Assembly: GCF_000620125.1 (NCBI RefSeq)
Contig: NZ_JHVL01000017.1
Coordinates: 1-49,161 of the forward strand
Direction of reading: 5' to 3'
Origin: Clostridiisalibacter paucivorans DSM 22131
Lineage (GTDB): Bacteria; Bacillota; Clostridia; Tissierellales; Clostridiisalibacteraceae
Length of the DNA: 49,161 nt
The notes beneath the pieces were generated by a model. The model was not told where the DNA came from. It saw only the letters and a list, made by a program, of their open reading frames with translations, and did no database searches. How positions within the stretch are numbered: position 1 is the first letter of the stretch; every line of letters starts with the position of its first letter. The translations under genes and the position numbers were made by a program. This document shows positions 17,658 through 26,596 of the stretch, piece after piece.

Positions 17658-18194
17658 ATGGATGAGAGAATTATAATAGCTGGATTCGGTGGTCAAGGTG
17701 TAATGGCTATGGGACAGCTTTTGACTTATTCTGGAATGATTGAAGATAAAAATGTTGCTTGGTTACCATCCTATGGTCCAGAAATGCGTGGAGGTACTGC
17801 CAACTGTAATGTATTAATCTCTGATGAACCCATAGGAGCACCAGTGGTTACAGAGGCTACGGCAGCAGTAGTTATGAATTTACCTTCATTGGATAAGTTT
17901 GAAAAAGATGTTGTGCCAGGAGGCAAATTATTTATAAATAGTTCATTAATAGATAAAAAATGTTCTAGAGATGATATAGATGTTTACTATGTACCTGTGA
18001 ATGATTTGGCAAATGACTTAGGAAATGCTAAAGTTGCCAATATGGTAATGCTGGGAGCATTTTTAGAATTAACTAATGCAGTAAAAGTTGATTCAATATT
18101 AGAGGCATTTAAGAAAGTGTTCGGAGAAAACAAGTCCCATCTTTTACCAATAAATGAGAAGGCCCTTGAAAAAGGCGCATCAGTAGTTAAATAA
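17658..18194 (+). CDS. 2-oxoacid:ferredoxin oxidoreductase gamma subunit
   Basis: 178 residues with the gamma signature IIIAGFGGQGVMAMGQLL at the N-terminus and SYGPEMRGGTANCNV, which contributes to CoA binding and subunit contact. The gene starts at the base after the beta stop, with GGAGGTGGAG inside the end of beta as ribosome site. It is the last gene of the unit, before a strong terminator. Order delta, alpha, beta, gamma fits a four-subunit Vor/Kor enzyme. Confidence 0.94.
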   Translation: MDERIIIAGFGGQGVMAMGQLLTYSGMIEDKNVAWLPSYGPEMRGGTANCNVLISDEPIGAPVVTEATAAVVMNLPSLDKFEKDVVPGGKLFINSSLIDKKCSRDDIDVYYVPVNDLANDLGNAKVANMVMLGAFLELTNAVKVDSILEAFKKVFGENKSHLLPINEKALEKGASVVK

Positions 18195-18200
18195 AACATT

Positions 18201-18238
18201 AAAAATCATCGGATAATATTATCCGATGATTTTTTTAA
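18201..18238 (+). terminator. Strong terminator after the oxidoreductase operon
   Basis: AAAAATCATCGGATAA and its exact reverse complement TTATCCGATGATTTTT overlap around a TAT centre, and the T run continues. It is close to a perfect hairpin and leaves little doubt. Confidence 0.9.
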
Positions 18239-18574
18239 AGAAATTATATTTAAACTATTGCAGTTTTAAAAAAAATAGTATTCATAGAAATGGTATATCT
18301 GTACTATATATCAATGAATATTAGAGAAAAAAGATACTAAAAAATATGCAACTTGCAAAAAAAACACCTTTGGTAGGAAAACAGAGTACTAACCACTAAG
18401 CCCTTGATTTGAATAGTAAAATCTCAAATATTGAGTACAGTATCTATAGATTAGCGTAATCGGTTGTTTTTCGATATTGATATGAAAAATAGTCCTTAGT
18501 ATAATGTGCTTGAAAATAATAATATAATTAATTAAAAAAAAGGGGATTTTCCCCGAAAGAAGAGAGGGTTTATT
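18239..18574. other. Intergenic region upstream of the YitT-family gene
   Basis: Apart from the promoter at 18477-18505 I see no gene. On the minus strand, around 18360-18410, a stretch looks a little like the D and anticodon arms of a tRNA but has no acceptor or T arm. A GGGGA / TCCCC hairpin lies at 18542-18554, just before the ribosome site. Confidence 0.5.
18477..18505 (+). promoter_or_regulatory. Sigma-A promoter of the YitT-family gene
   Basis: TTGATA at 18477-18482, a 17-bp spacer and a perfect TATAAT at 18500-18505. The start codon is about 70 bases downstream. Confidence 0.8.
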
Positions 18575-19465
18575 GTGGAATTAGTTAAGAGGGTTAATAA
18601 GACAGATCTAAATACAATTGACTTAGCGGAACCCTTAACCAAATTATTTGCGATTGTTTTAGGAAATCTTTTATGTGCCTTAGCATTTAATGGTTTCTTA
18701 ATACCTAATAAATTATTGAGTGGAGGAGTAGGTGGAACAGCTATAATGGTACATTATTTGACTGATATGCCCACAGGGTGGCTAGTCTTTATTATGAATG
18801 TACCTATATTTATAATAGGAGCTAAAATGATAGATAAGAAGTTTGCAATATATAGCTTCATATCTATGTTAGTACTTTCACTATTATTGAGTTTTACAGA
18901 AGGCATATATCAATATATAAATGTGAATGATTTATTGTTGAGTACGATATTTGGTGGATTGTTAAATGGATTAGGAATGGGTATAATGTTTAGGAATAAG
19001 GTCTCCCAAGGGGGATTAGATATAATAGCAGCTATATTTAAAAGAAAGCTTAATATGAATATAGGGACTGCATTGATGGGAGTAAATGGCATAATAATAA
19101 GTCTATCATCAATATTATTTGGGCTTCAACCAGCTATGTATACTATAATAGGGTTATATATAGCGTATCAAATAGTAGATAAGGTGCAGCAGGGAATAGA
19201 TACTAGTAAAAGCGTGATAATTATTTCTGATAAACCTCTAGATATAGCAAATTCTATAATGGAGAATCTAAATAGAGGTGCTACATTTTTAAATGGAGAA
19301 GGTGCATACAGTAAAAGCGATAAAAAGATTATATACTGTATGGTGACATCGACTCAAATAGTAAAACTCAAAGAAATAGTAGAAAAAGTAGATGAGAAGG
19401 CATTTATAACTATAAATGATACAGAAGAAGTTAAAGGCCGAGGATTTAAGAGCATAGGGATATAG
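18575..19465 (+). CDS. YitT-family membrane protein
   Basis: 296 residues from a GTG at 18575 that follows AGAGAGGG. Five or six membrane segments (residues about 22-190) include the family block LLSGGVGGTAIMVHY and the loop MFRNKVSQGGLDIIAA. A C-terminal soluble domain of about 80 residues (SVIIISDKPLDIANSIM, then GEGAYSKSDKKIIYCMV) is DUF2179, a ligand-binding-like alpha/beta fold. Substrate or signal is not known for most members; transport is often proposed. It has its own promoter and terminator, so it stands alone between the fermentation operon and glmM. Confidence 0.92.
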   Translation: MELVKRVNKTDLNTIDLAEPLTKLFAIVLGNLLCALAFNGFLIPNKLLSGGVGGTAIMVHYLTDMPTGWLVFIMNVPIFIIGAKMIDKKFAIYSFISMLVLSLLLSFTEGIYQYINVNDLLLSTIFGGLLNGLGMGIMFRNKVSQGGLDIIAAIFKRKLNMNIGTALMGVNGIIISLSSILFGLQPAMYTIIGLYIAYQIVDKVQQGIDTSKSVIIISDKPLDIANSIMENLNRGATFLNGEGAYSKSDKKIIYCMVTSTQIVKLKEIVEKVDEKAFITINDTEEVKGRGFKSIGI

Positions 19466-19471
19466 GTTGAG

Positions 19472-19502
19472 AGAGGATAGTCATTGACTATCCTCAGTTT
19501 AA
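19472..19502 (+). terminator. Hairpin after the YitT-family gene
   Basis: GAGGATAGTC and GACTATCCTC make a 10-bp stem with a 3-nt loop. The T run after it is poor (AGTTTAATT), so termination may be partial. Confidence 0.65.
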
Positions 19503-19577
19503 TTATAAAGATGTATAATAAGTTAGTAGGTATTATTCTACACCTTTGTCATAACTATATGTCTGTTTAAAATTTGT

Positions 19578-19606
19578 GGGCGGTTATTTTGATCGCCTTT
19601 TTTGTG
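19578..19606 (+). terminator. Terminator upstream of glmM
   Basis: GGCGGTT pairs with GATCGCC (one G-T pair) around a 5-nt AT loop and is followed by TTTTTT. It should stop read-through before glmM, whose own promoter lies just after it. Confidence 0.7.
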
Positions 19607-19621
19607 TTTTTTGTAATAATC

Positions 19622-19650
19622 TTGTGGACATGCACAGTATATGGTATTAT
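19622..19650 (+). promoter_or_regulatory. Probable glmM promoter
   Basis: TTGTGG at 19622-19627, a 17-bp spacer and TATTAT at 19645-19650. It is close to consensus in the -10 box. The ribosome site AGGAGG follows at about 19669. Confidence 0.55.
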
Positions 19651-19680
19651 AAAGTAGTATATATATCAGGAGGTGCAAAA

Positions 19681-21027
19681 ATGGGAACACTGTTTGGTAC
19701 CGATGGAGTTCGTGGAATAGCAAATGAGGAATTAACATCGGAATTAGCATATAAATTAGGACGAATAGGATCATATATATTGACTAATGGAAAAAAACAA
19801 CCCAAGATAGTAGTTGGGATGGATACAAGGATATCAGGAGATATGTTAGAATCAGCTCTAATAGCTGGTATATGTTCAGTAGGAGTAGATGTGTTGTCAG
19901 TAGGAGTTGTACCTACTCCAGCGGTAGCCTATCTAACTAGGGCACATAATGCTGATGCAGGGATAGTAATATCAGCATCTCATAATCCAGTAGAATATAA
20001 TGGAATAAAGTTTTTTAATTCCAATGGATATAAACTGAAAGATGAAGTAGAAGAAAGGATAGAGAATATAATATTAGAAAATGCAGATGTGGATATTCGA
20101 CCTACAGGAAAAGAAGTAGGCAGAAAAATGATTGTAAAAAATGCCATAGAAGAATATACTCAGTATTTAAAGACTACTATAAATGTAAACTTTGAAGGAC
20201 TAAAAATAGCAATAGACTGTGGGAATGGGGCATCTTATGAAGCAGCTCCTATATTATTAAAAGAATTAGGAGCAGAAGTTGAAGTAATACATAATACACC
20301 CAATGGAGTGAATATAAATGTGAATTGTGGATCTACTAATCCTGAGATGGTACAAGAATTAGTGCTTGAAACAGGGGCAGATATAGGAGTATCATTTGAT
20401 GGAGATGCCGATAGGCTTATTGCTGTAGATGAAACAGGAAATATAGTAGATGGAGACCATATCATGGCTATTTGTGGTATTCATTTAGCTAATAAAGGAA
20501 AATTAGGAACAAAGACAGTGGTAGGCACAGTCATGAGTAATATGGGACTGGACATGTGTCTAAATAAAAATAATATAAATATAGTTAAGACTAAAGTAGG
20601 AGATAGATATGTATTAGAAGAGATGGTATCAGGTGGCCATTCTCTAGGTGGAGAACAATCGGGGCATATTATATTCCTAGATTACAACACAACAGGAGAT
20701 GGGTTACTTACAGCCCTACAACTTATATCTGTAATAAAGGAGACTGGTAAATCTTTATCTCAATTGGCAACAGTAATGACTCAACTACCTCAAGTATTAG
20801 TAAATGCCAAAGTAAAAAATGGTAATAAAAATACATTTATGAAAGATGAAGTAGTGAAAGCTGAGGTGGAAAAACTAGAAAAGTCCTTTGAAGGAAAAGG
20901 AAGGGTATTGATAAGACCATCAGGTACAGAACCCCTAGTAAGGGTTATGATAGAAGGACAGGATGAAGGAGAAATAAGAAAATTAGCGGAAGAATTAGCA
21001 GGGATTATAGAAAATAGATTGGGTTAG
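19681..21027 (+). CDS. glmM: Phosphoglucosamine mutase
   Basis: Converts glucosamine-6-phosphate to glucosamine-1-phosphate, a precursor of UDP-GlcNAc. I start at the ATG at 19681 ([12 protein letters not shown]), preceded by AGGAGG, which gives 448 residues, the family length; a longer frame from 19576 has no support. Visible motifs: the active-site serine loop [16 protein letters not shown], the metal loop DGDADRL near residue 240, the sugar-binding [10 protein letters not shown] and the phosphate loop [12 protein letters not shown]. In many Bacillota it follows cdaA-cdaR directly. Here it is separated from them but sits just before glmS. Confidence 0.96.
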   Translation: MGTLFGTDGVRGIANEELTSELAYKLGRIGSYILTNGKKQPKIVVGMDTRISGDMLESALIAGICSVGVDVLSVGVVPTPAVAYLTRAHNADAGIVISASHNPVEYNGIKFFNSNGYKLKDEVEERIENIILENADVDIRPTGKEVGRKMIVKNAIEEYTQYLKTTINVNFEGLKIAIDCGNGASYEAAPILLKELGAEVEVIHNTPNGVNINVNCGSTNPEMVQELVLETGADIGVSFDGDADRLIAVDETGNIVDGDHIMAICGIHLANKGKLGTKTVVGTVMSNMGLDMCLNKNNINIVKTKVGDRYVLEEMVSGGHSLGGEQSGHIIFLDYNTTGDGLLTALQLISVIKETGKSLSQLATVMTQLPQVLVNAKVKNGNKNTFMKDEVVKAEVEKLEKSFEGKGRVLIRPSGTEPLVRVMIEGQDEGEIRKLAEELAGIIENRLG

Positions 21028-21052
21028 AAAGAATAACCCTTAGAAGATATGG

Positions 21053-21080
21053 TGGCGGCCATTGGCCGTCATTATTTTCT
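21053..21080 (+). terminator. GC-rich hairpin after glmM
   Basis: TGGCGGCC and GGCCGTCA (one G-T pair) enclose a 3-nt loop, with TTATTTTCT following. It may separate glmM from the ribozyme leader. Confidence 0.6.
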
Positions 21081-21145
21081 AGGAACTAAATATATATTAG
21101 TGAAAGGGGTGAGGCCTATGGAAAAGTGAAAAAATCAAATAGAAA

Positions 21146-21290
21146 AGCGCCAGAACATGATGCACATCATGTTGACGAGGTCAGGGTTTATCGAAGTTTT
21201 CGGCGGATGCCCTGGGGTATAAGCCACTACCCTTAAAGATTAACAAAACCTATAAGTAATTATAGGGACAAAATAATCAGGTGGATTAAA
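21146..21290 (+). ncRNA. glmS self-cleaving ribozyme
   Basis: The leader of glmS contains the invariant core AGCGCCAGAAC, then TTGACGAGG, TTTATCGAAG and TTTTCGGCGGATGCC, in the correct order and spacing. Cleavage is expected between A21146 and G21147. Glucosamine-6-phosphate, the product of GlmS, acts as cofactor, so cleavage lowers the mRNA when product is abundant (known for this class). The 3' boundary near 21290 is approximate. Between it and the gene is a further 10-bp inverted repeat, GTTATTAGTT / AACTAATAAC (21333-21342 and 21376-21385), just before the ribosome site GAGGAGG. Confidence 0.95.
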
Positions 21291-21408
21291 CTCACTAGTA
21301 GTGGGTCTATTTTTGATGAAAAATAGTTAGTGGTTATTAGTTTGCGGAAAAAATTCTAGAGATTTTTATCATAGGAACTAATAACTAATAAAAGAGGAGG
21401 AAATTTAA

Positions 21409-23238
21409 ATGTGTGGAATAGTTGGATATATTGGCGATAAAAAGGCCACTGATATATTGATAGATGGATTATCAAGACTTGAATATAGAGGTTATGATTC
21501 GGCAGGAATAGCAGTATTTAATGACGGAGATATATGTGTAGAGAAGTATAAGGGTAGATTAGCCGTATTAGAAGAAAAAATTAAGGATAAGGATATTTCT
21601 GGTACTGTGGGTATAGGACATACAAGATGGGCTACCCATGGGGAGCCATCAGATACCAATGCACATCCCCATACCAATTACTCACAAAATATAGCAGTAA
21701 TACACAATGGGATAATAGAAAACTATATAAAATTAAAAGAATGGTTGATGAAGGAAAAGGGACATAGTTTCAAATCTGAGACAGATACAGAGGTAATAGC
21801 ACATCTAATAGACTATTATTATGAAGGGGATTTATTAGATGCAGTATATAAGGCAATAGATAAGATGGAAGGTGCCTATGCCATAGGAGTTGTAGCTAAA
21901 GATGAACCAGATAAGATAGTGGCAGTAAGAAAAGACAGTCCCCTTATAGTGGGAATAGGAGAAGATGAAAACTTCATAGCATCGGATATACCTGCATTGT
22001 TGAAATACACAAGGGATATGTACCTAATAGAAAATGGAGAAGTCGTATTACTTACTAAAGATGATGTGAAGATATTTAATGAATTTGGGCAAGAACAGAA
22101 GAGGGATATTTTTAAAGTAACTTGGGATGTGGAATCAGCAGAAAAAGAAGGATATGAACATTTTATGATAAAAGAAATATATGAACAACCCAAGGGAGTT
22201 AGTCAGACATTAAATAGAAGATTAGAAGATGACAAGATTATTAATCTGGATGGAATAAAGATAACTAAAGAAGATTTAGAAAGGATAGATAAAATATATA
22301 TAGTAGCATGTGGTACGGCATACCATGCAGGATTAGTAGGGAAAAACGCCATAGAAAAATATGCAAAGGTGCCAGTAATAGTAGATGTAGCTTCAGAGTT
22401 TAGATATAGAGATCCTTTTGTAGATGATAAGACACTTTTTATAGCCATAAGTCAATCGGGAGAAACCCTTGACACATTAGCAGCTCTAAGAGAGGCTAAG
22501 AGAAAGGGTGCTAGGATATTATCAGTAGTAAATGTTGTAGGTAGTTCAGTAGCTAGAGAGTCTGATGATGTATTCTATACATGGGCAGGACCAGAGATAG
22601 CAGTAGCATCTACGAAGGCATATACAACACAGCTTGTTGCAATGTATATGATAGCACTTAATATGGGAATTACTAAGGGTACACTGTCTACAGAGAGGTA
22701 TAATGAAATAATAGAGGAACTTAAAAATATGCCAGAAAAGATACAGAATATATTAGATAAATATGAAACAACTCAACATCTAGCAAGTAGCCAGTTTAAT
22801 AATGAAAGTGTATTTTTCATGGGTAGAGGATTAGATGTGGAGGTTTCATTGGAAGGATCCCTAAAGTTAAAGGAAATATCTTATATAAATTCCTTTGCCA
22901 TAGCAGCAGGAGAACTTAAGCATGGAACTATAGCGTTGATAGAAAAGGGGACTTTAGTAATAGCATTGGCAACCCAAGATAAATTATATGATAAGATGCT
23001 TTCTAATATAAAAGAAGTGAAGGCAAGGGGAGCATATGTTGTAGCAATAGCAAAAGAAGGCAATACAGAAATAGAAAAATCAGCAGATACAGTAATATAT
23101 ATACCAGATACCTTTGATGAACTCACACCAATATTAGCAGTAATACCATTGCAGCTTTTTGCATATTATGTTTCAGTAGCAAGAGGAAATGATGTAGATA
23201 AACCAAGAAATCTAGCAAAGTCAGTTACCGTAGAATAA
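21409..23238 (+). CDS. glmS: Glutamine--fructose-6-phosphate aminotransferase
   Basis: Makes glucosamine-6-phosphate from fructose-6-phosphate and glutamine, the entry step to amino sugars. 609 residues, the usual length. The N-terminal Cys nucleophile is exposed after Met removal (MCGIVGYIG), followed by glutaminase motifs GHTRWATHGEP and HNGIIENY. Two SIS domains follow, with SQSGETLDTLAALREAK and the C-terminal end PRNLAKSVTVE. The ribozyme upstream gives feedback at the mRNA level. It works with glmM immediately upstream, and the product could also feed the polysaccharide synthase at 37870. Confidence 0.97.
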   Translation: MCGIVGYIGDKKATDILIDGLSRLEYRGYDSAGIAVFNDGDICVEKYKGRLAVLEEKIKDKDISGTVGIGHTRWATHGEPSDTNAHPHTNYSQNIAVIHNGIIENYIKLKEWLMKEKGHSFKSETDTEVIAHLIDYYYEGDLLDAVYKAIDKMEGAYAIGVVAKDEPDKIVAVRKDSPLIVGIGEDENFIASDIPALLKYTRDMYLIENGEVVLLTKDDVKIFNEFGQEQKRDIFKVTWDVESAEKEGYEHFMIKEIYEQPKGVSQTLNRRLEDDKIINLDGIKITKEDLERIDKIYIVACGTAYHAGLVGKNAIEKYAKVPVIVDVASEFRYRDPFVDDKTLFIAISQSGETLDTLAALREAKRKGARILSVVNVVGSSVARESDDVFYTWAGPEIAVASTKAYTTQLVAMYMIALNMGITKGTLSTERYNEIIEELKNMPEKIQNILDKYETTQHLASSQFNNESVFFMGRGLDVEVSLEGSLKLKEISYINSFAIAAGELKHGTIALIEKGTLVIALATQDKLYDKMLSNIKEVKARGAYVVAIAKEGNTEIEKSADTVIYIPDTFDELTPILAVIPLQLFAYYVSVARGNDVDKPRNLAKSVTVE

Positions 23239-23307
23239 TGTAATATTTCCTGGGAAATGATATTGTAAAACAATAAAAATGCGACTGAATAATAAAAAAG
23301 TCGTCCT

Positions 23308-23360
23308 AGAAAATCATGATTCAGTGCCTTTTCAGGCTGTATGAATCATGATTTTTTTGT
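23308..23360 (+). terminator. Strong terminator after glmS
   Basis: AAAATCATGATTCA pairs with TGAATCATGATTTT across an 18-nt loop that itself can pair (GCCTTTTCAGGC). A T run follows. Confidence 0.88.
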
Positions 23361-23389
23361 GATTGTACACTGAACTATACAGTATATTT

Positions 23390-23398
23390 TGATATAAT
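23390..23398 (+). promoter_or_regulatory. Extended -10 promoter of the two-component operon
   Basis: TGATATAAT at 23390-23398 is an extended -10 element. No good -35 box lies 17 bp upstream (CTGAAC), so an activator may be needed. The start codon is at 23457. Confidence 0.5.
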
Positions 23399-23456
23399 AT
23401 AAATAAATATTTTTAAAGACAAAGTTATTTTTAGCATATAAAAAGGAGTGGAAATT

Positions 23457-24398
23457 ATGCTTGATGCCATATTAATTGATGATGAATATTATGCTTTGGA
23501 AGGTCTTAAAATGGAATTAGAAGATATAGGAGGAGTAAGAGTAATTGCTATGTATGAAGAGGGGCAAAAGGCAATTGAAAATATAAAGAGATTGAGGCCA
23601 GATGTAGTTTTTTTAGATATTGATATGCCAGAAATGGACGGACTTGAATTGTTTAGTAAATTATTAGAACTTTCACCTGAAACCGAAATTGTTTTTGTTA
23701 CGGCATATAATGAATATGCGGTTGAGGCATTTGAACTCAATGCAAAGGATTATATCGTAAAACCTGTACGTAAAGAAAGATTAGAAAAAACTACAAATCG
23801 TTTGCAAAAGATGTATACTCCATCTATATCAAATAGGTCAATTTCTATAAATTGCTTTGGACATTTATCTATAAATATTGATGAGAAGGAATTGGACATA
23901 GTATGGAGAACAAAAAAAGTAGAAGAGTTATTGGCATATTTAGCATGTGGAGAAGGGAACTTTGTTTTAAAAAATAAGATAGCAGAAGCATTATGGCCAG
24001 ATTTAGATATGAAGAAGAGCAAATCTAATTTTTACTTGGCATATCATTATCTAAAAAAACAATCGAAAGAATTGGGGTTTGAAATTCCATTAGAATCAGT
24101 TAGAGGTAAAATACGATTAAAAATAGAAGAAGTAGATGTGGATATTATAAAGTTTAAAGAAGAAATTAAAAAACTGGAAAAGATTACAGATGAAAATATA
24201 GACTGTGCTGAAAAAGTAGTTAAGCGATATAAAGGTATGTTACTAGATGAACATTGTTATGATTGGAGTATAGAACAAGGTCAATATTATGAGATTATAT
24301 ATATTAAGCTTTTAAAAAAAATGGTGAAATATTTTAAAGCAAAAAAAGACATAGATAAAGAGAATTACTATATGAATAAGTTACATAATAAACTTTGA
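23457..24398 (+). CDS. Response regulator with SARP/OmpR-like output domain
   Basis: 313 residues from the ATG at 23457 (MLDAILIDDEYY), 9 bases after AAAGGAG; a GTG at 23448 is too close to that site. The receiver domain (1-120) has the acidic pair D8/D9, the phosphoacceptor D54 in VVFLDIDMPEMDG, T/A switch residues in FVTAYNEYA, and the Lys of the KPV motif. Residues about 130-220 are a winged-helix DNA-binding unit (ELLAYLACGEGNFVLKNKIA, then ALWPDLD), and the rest is helical like the BTAD part of SARP regulators. The partner is most likely the histidine kinase 105 bases downstream. Tandem 11-bp repeats at 26435 are a plausible target. Confidence 0.9.
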   Translation: MLDAILIDDEYYALEGLKMELEDIGGVRVIAMYEEGQKAIENIKRLRPDVVFLDIDMPEMDGLELFSKLLELSPETEIVFVTAYNEYAVEAFELNAKDYIVKPVRKERLEKTTNRLQKMYTPSISNRSISINCFGHLSINIDEKELDIVWRTKKVEELLAYLACGEGNFVLKNKIAEALWPDLDMKKSKSNFYLAYHYLKKQSKELGFEIPLESVRGKIRLKIEEVDVDIIKFKEEIKKLEKITDENIDCAEKVVKRYKGMLLDEHCYDWSIEQGQYYEIIYIKLLKKMVKYFKAKKDIDKENYYMNKLHNKL

Positions 24399-24503
24399 TA
24401 CATAGATAAATTTCTTCAAAAGCAATCCCCATATATCTGTAATTCCTAAATTAAGTAATTGTTGCTAATAGTTTGACTCATATAAATGAATAGAGGTTAG
24501 AAA

Positions 24504-26351
24504 ATGGCAAATATAAATTTGAAAAAAGTATTTTTAATTTTAATGATAGTATTAGTAAGCTTTTTAAAAATAAAAGAAATAGAAAAAAAATCTAGTTATT
24601 TATATAATGTTGAGTTTGAGTATTATGAGGATACTAGTGGGAATATGGATTTTGAAGAAGTGCGGGAGAAGTTTAAGTTAGACAAAGCAATTACAAATAA
24701 AGGGAATCTATTTTCGTTTGGGAAAAGTGCTTCTACATATTGGATACGAATACCTCTAGACAAAATAGACTCTAGTATATATAAAGAATATATTTCCATA
24801 TATAATCCTACTGTAACAGAAGTAAGATTATATATGCCTGTTTTAAAAGAGAATGTTTCTGAATATAGAGAATTTTCTTCAGGGTGGTATTTTGGAGAAA
24901 ATAGAGAGGATGAGGATTTTTTTTATCCAGTATTTAAGTTAGATGGAAATATAGATTTTGATAGAGATATTTATATTAAGGTATATTCTGATTTCACACA
25001 AAATTATAAAATAACTTTTTTGTCAGAAGATGAATTTAATCAAGCTGAAAAAAATAATCTTATGATCCATGGCATTCTTTTCGGCATTCTTTTAGCAGTA
25101 GCTATTCAAAATATTATTATTTATATGGAGCTAAGGGATAGATCTAGTCTTTATTTTGGAATATATATTATATTTATGTTTTTATATCAGGGCAACTTAT
25201 TAGGTGTTTATAATTTCTTTTTTCCCAAATATACTAGGTGGATTATGGCAAATACTATTACAATTTCTCTAATGGCAATGATTGCGATGGTTTTATTTTT
25301 TAGAGAATTTTTTCGGATAAAAAATTTTTTCCCTATATATAATAAAATGTTAAAAGTATTATTTTTACTCATTTTATTAGGATTTATTTTTTTAATAGGA
25401 AATCAGACTGTTTTAGCAAATTTATATGCACATAGTATTTCCAATATAGGATCTATATTTATGATGTTTGTAGCTTTTAAGGCTTATAACAAAGGCTTTA
25501 GACAAGCCAAACTGTTCATACTTGGATGGCTTTTTATATTGATAAGTTTAGGAATCAGTTTTCTAAGGCATTATGGAGTTATTCCCAATAATGTTATGAC
25601 AATTAATATAACTTTTATAGCAGTTGCAATTCAAGCTGTTTTATTATCTACAGCTTTAGTACAGATGGTAAAAAGTTTAACTAAAGAAAAAGAAAATGCC
25701 TTATTATTGTATAAAGATGCAGAAAAAGAAGCTGAATCAAATGAAATGGCATTTTTACATGCTCAAATTAAGCCTCATTTTTTGTATAATGCTCTTAATG
25801 TAATTGTTATTTTATGCAGGATTGACCCTGAAAAAGCAAGAGAATTATTATTAGATTTATCAGGATTCTTGCGACATACATTTGATTTTAAGAAAGAATG
25901 TAATTTAGTATATTTAAAAGATGAACTTGAATATGTACAGACATATGTTAATATTGAACAGGCTAGATTTAGAGACAAGCTTAATGTGATATATGAATTA
26001 GATGAAATTATTGATTTGAAAATTCCTCCACTTATTTTACAACCCCTAGTAGAGAATGCAATAATTCATGGGATTAGAAAACGAAACGGTGTTGGTAAAA
26101 TTATTTTAAGAGTAAAAAAAGAAGATGATAATTTTAGGATAGAAGTGGAAGATGATGGTTTAGGAATGACAGAGGAAGAAATAGATAAAGTTATTCATGA
26201 TGATATAGACAAAGGTAAAGGTGTAGGTCTTACAAATATAAATAAAAGGCTTCATAGATTCTATGGGGAAGGACTTACAATAAAAAGCAGCCCTAATAAA
26301 GGAACGAAGATTTCTATGATTATACGGAGAAAGAGTAAAAATTATAATTAA
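24504..26351 (+). CDS. 7TMR-DISM sensor histidine kinase
   Basis: 615 residues. An N-terminal membrane segment (about 7-24) leads to an extracellular beta-sandwich domain (about 30-170, 7TMR-DISMED2-like) with ASTYWIRIPL and the phrase IYIKVYSDF. Seven membrane helices follow (about 185-395), then a short coiled linker, a LytS/YesM-type kinase core with the phosphoacceptor His near residue 422 in AQIKPHFLYNALN, and an ATPase domain with PPLILQPLVENAIIHGI, EDDGLGM and KGVGLTNINKRL. DISM extracellular domains often bind carbohydrates, so a cell-surface or environmental sugar signal is plausible. It is flanked by two closely related receivers, which suggests one kinase feeding two regulators. 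Confidence 0.93.
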   Translation: MANINLKKVFLILMIVLVSFLKIKEIEKKSSYLYNVEFEYYEDTSGNMDFEEVREKFKLDKAITNKGNLFSFGKSASTYWIRIPLDKIDSSIYKEYISIYNPTVTEVRLYMPVLKENVSEYREFSSGWYFGENREDEDFFYPVFKLDGNIDFDRDIYIKVYSDFTQNYKITFLSEDEFNQAEKNNLMIHGILFGILLAVAIQNIIIYMELRDRSSLYFGIYIIFMFLYQGNLLGVYNFFFPKYTRWIMANTITISLMAMIAMVLFFREFFRIKNFFPIYNKMLKVLFLLILLGFIFLIGNQTVLANLYAHSISNIGSIFMMFVAFKAYNKGFRQAKLFILGWLFILISLGISFLRHYGVIPNNVMTINITFIAVAIQAVLLSTALVQMVKSLTKEKENALLLYKDAEKEAESNEMAFLHAQIKPHFLYNALNVIVILCRIDPEKARELLLDLSGFLRHTFDFKKECNLVYLKDELEYVQTYVNIEQARFRDKLNVIYELDEIIDLKIPPLILQPLVENAIIHGIRKRNGVGKIILRVKKEDDNFRIEVEDDGLGMTEEEIDKVIHDDIDKGKGVGLTNINKRLHRFYGEGLTIKSSPNKGTKISMIIRRKSKNYN

Positions 26352-26383
26352 ATATTTTCATATAAAATTTTAAGTAGATATTC

Positions 26384-26413
26384 AAAAACAGCTATTTTTA
26401 GCTGTTTTTTTAA
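26384..26413 (+). terminator. Terminator after the histidine kinase
   Basis: AAAAACAGCT / AGCTGTTTTT with a 5-nt loop and a continuing T run. Confidence 0.85.
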
Positions 26414-26434
26414 TGAAAATTATCAAATCAAGTC

Positions 26435-26473
26435 GTTTTGTAAAGGTTTTGTAAAGGTTTAGTTTTGTATAAT
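26435..26473 (+). promoter_or_regulatory. Tandem 11-bp repeats abutting a -10 box
   Basis: GTTTTGTAAAG occurs twice without a gap (26435-26445 and 26446-26456). A degenerate third unit, GTTTAGTTTTG, fills 26457-26467 and ends exactly at TATAAT (26468-26473). No recognisable -35 box is present; the repeats lie where it should be. One-turn direct repeats replacing the -35 are typical of sites for SARP/OmpR-type activators, and such a regulator is encoded at 23457. Binding is inference. Confidence 0.65.
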
Positions 26474-26596
26474 AAAAAATAAGTCAAAAGTAGTTTGTAA
26501 TTGGCAGATAATAGCCAGTAATAATTAAGCAGAAAGTTATTATTGTATAGGAGCAATTAAGTTTTCCAACAAATAGTAAAAAGGGGGGAGAGAAAA

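Noticed and set aside
18360-18410. tRNA-like stretch on the minus strand with possible D and anticodon arms (GGTTAGTACTCTG, TTTTCCTACC)
   Set aside because: No acceptor stem, no T arm with GGTTCGA, and arms pair poorly. At most a remnant.
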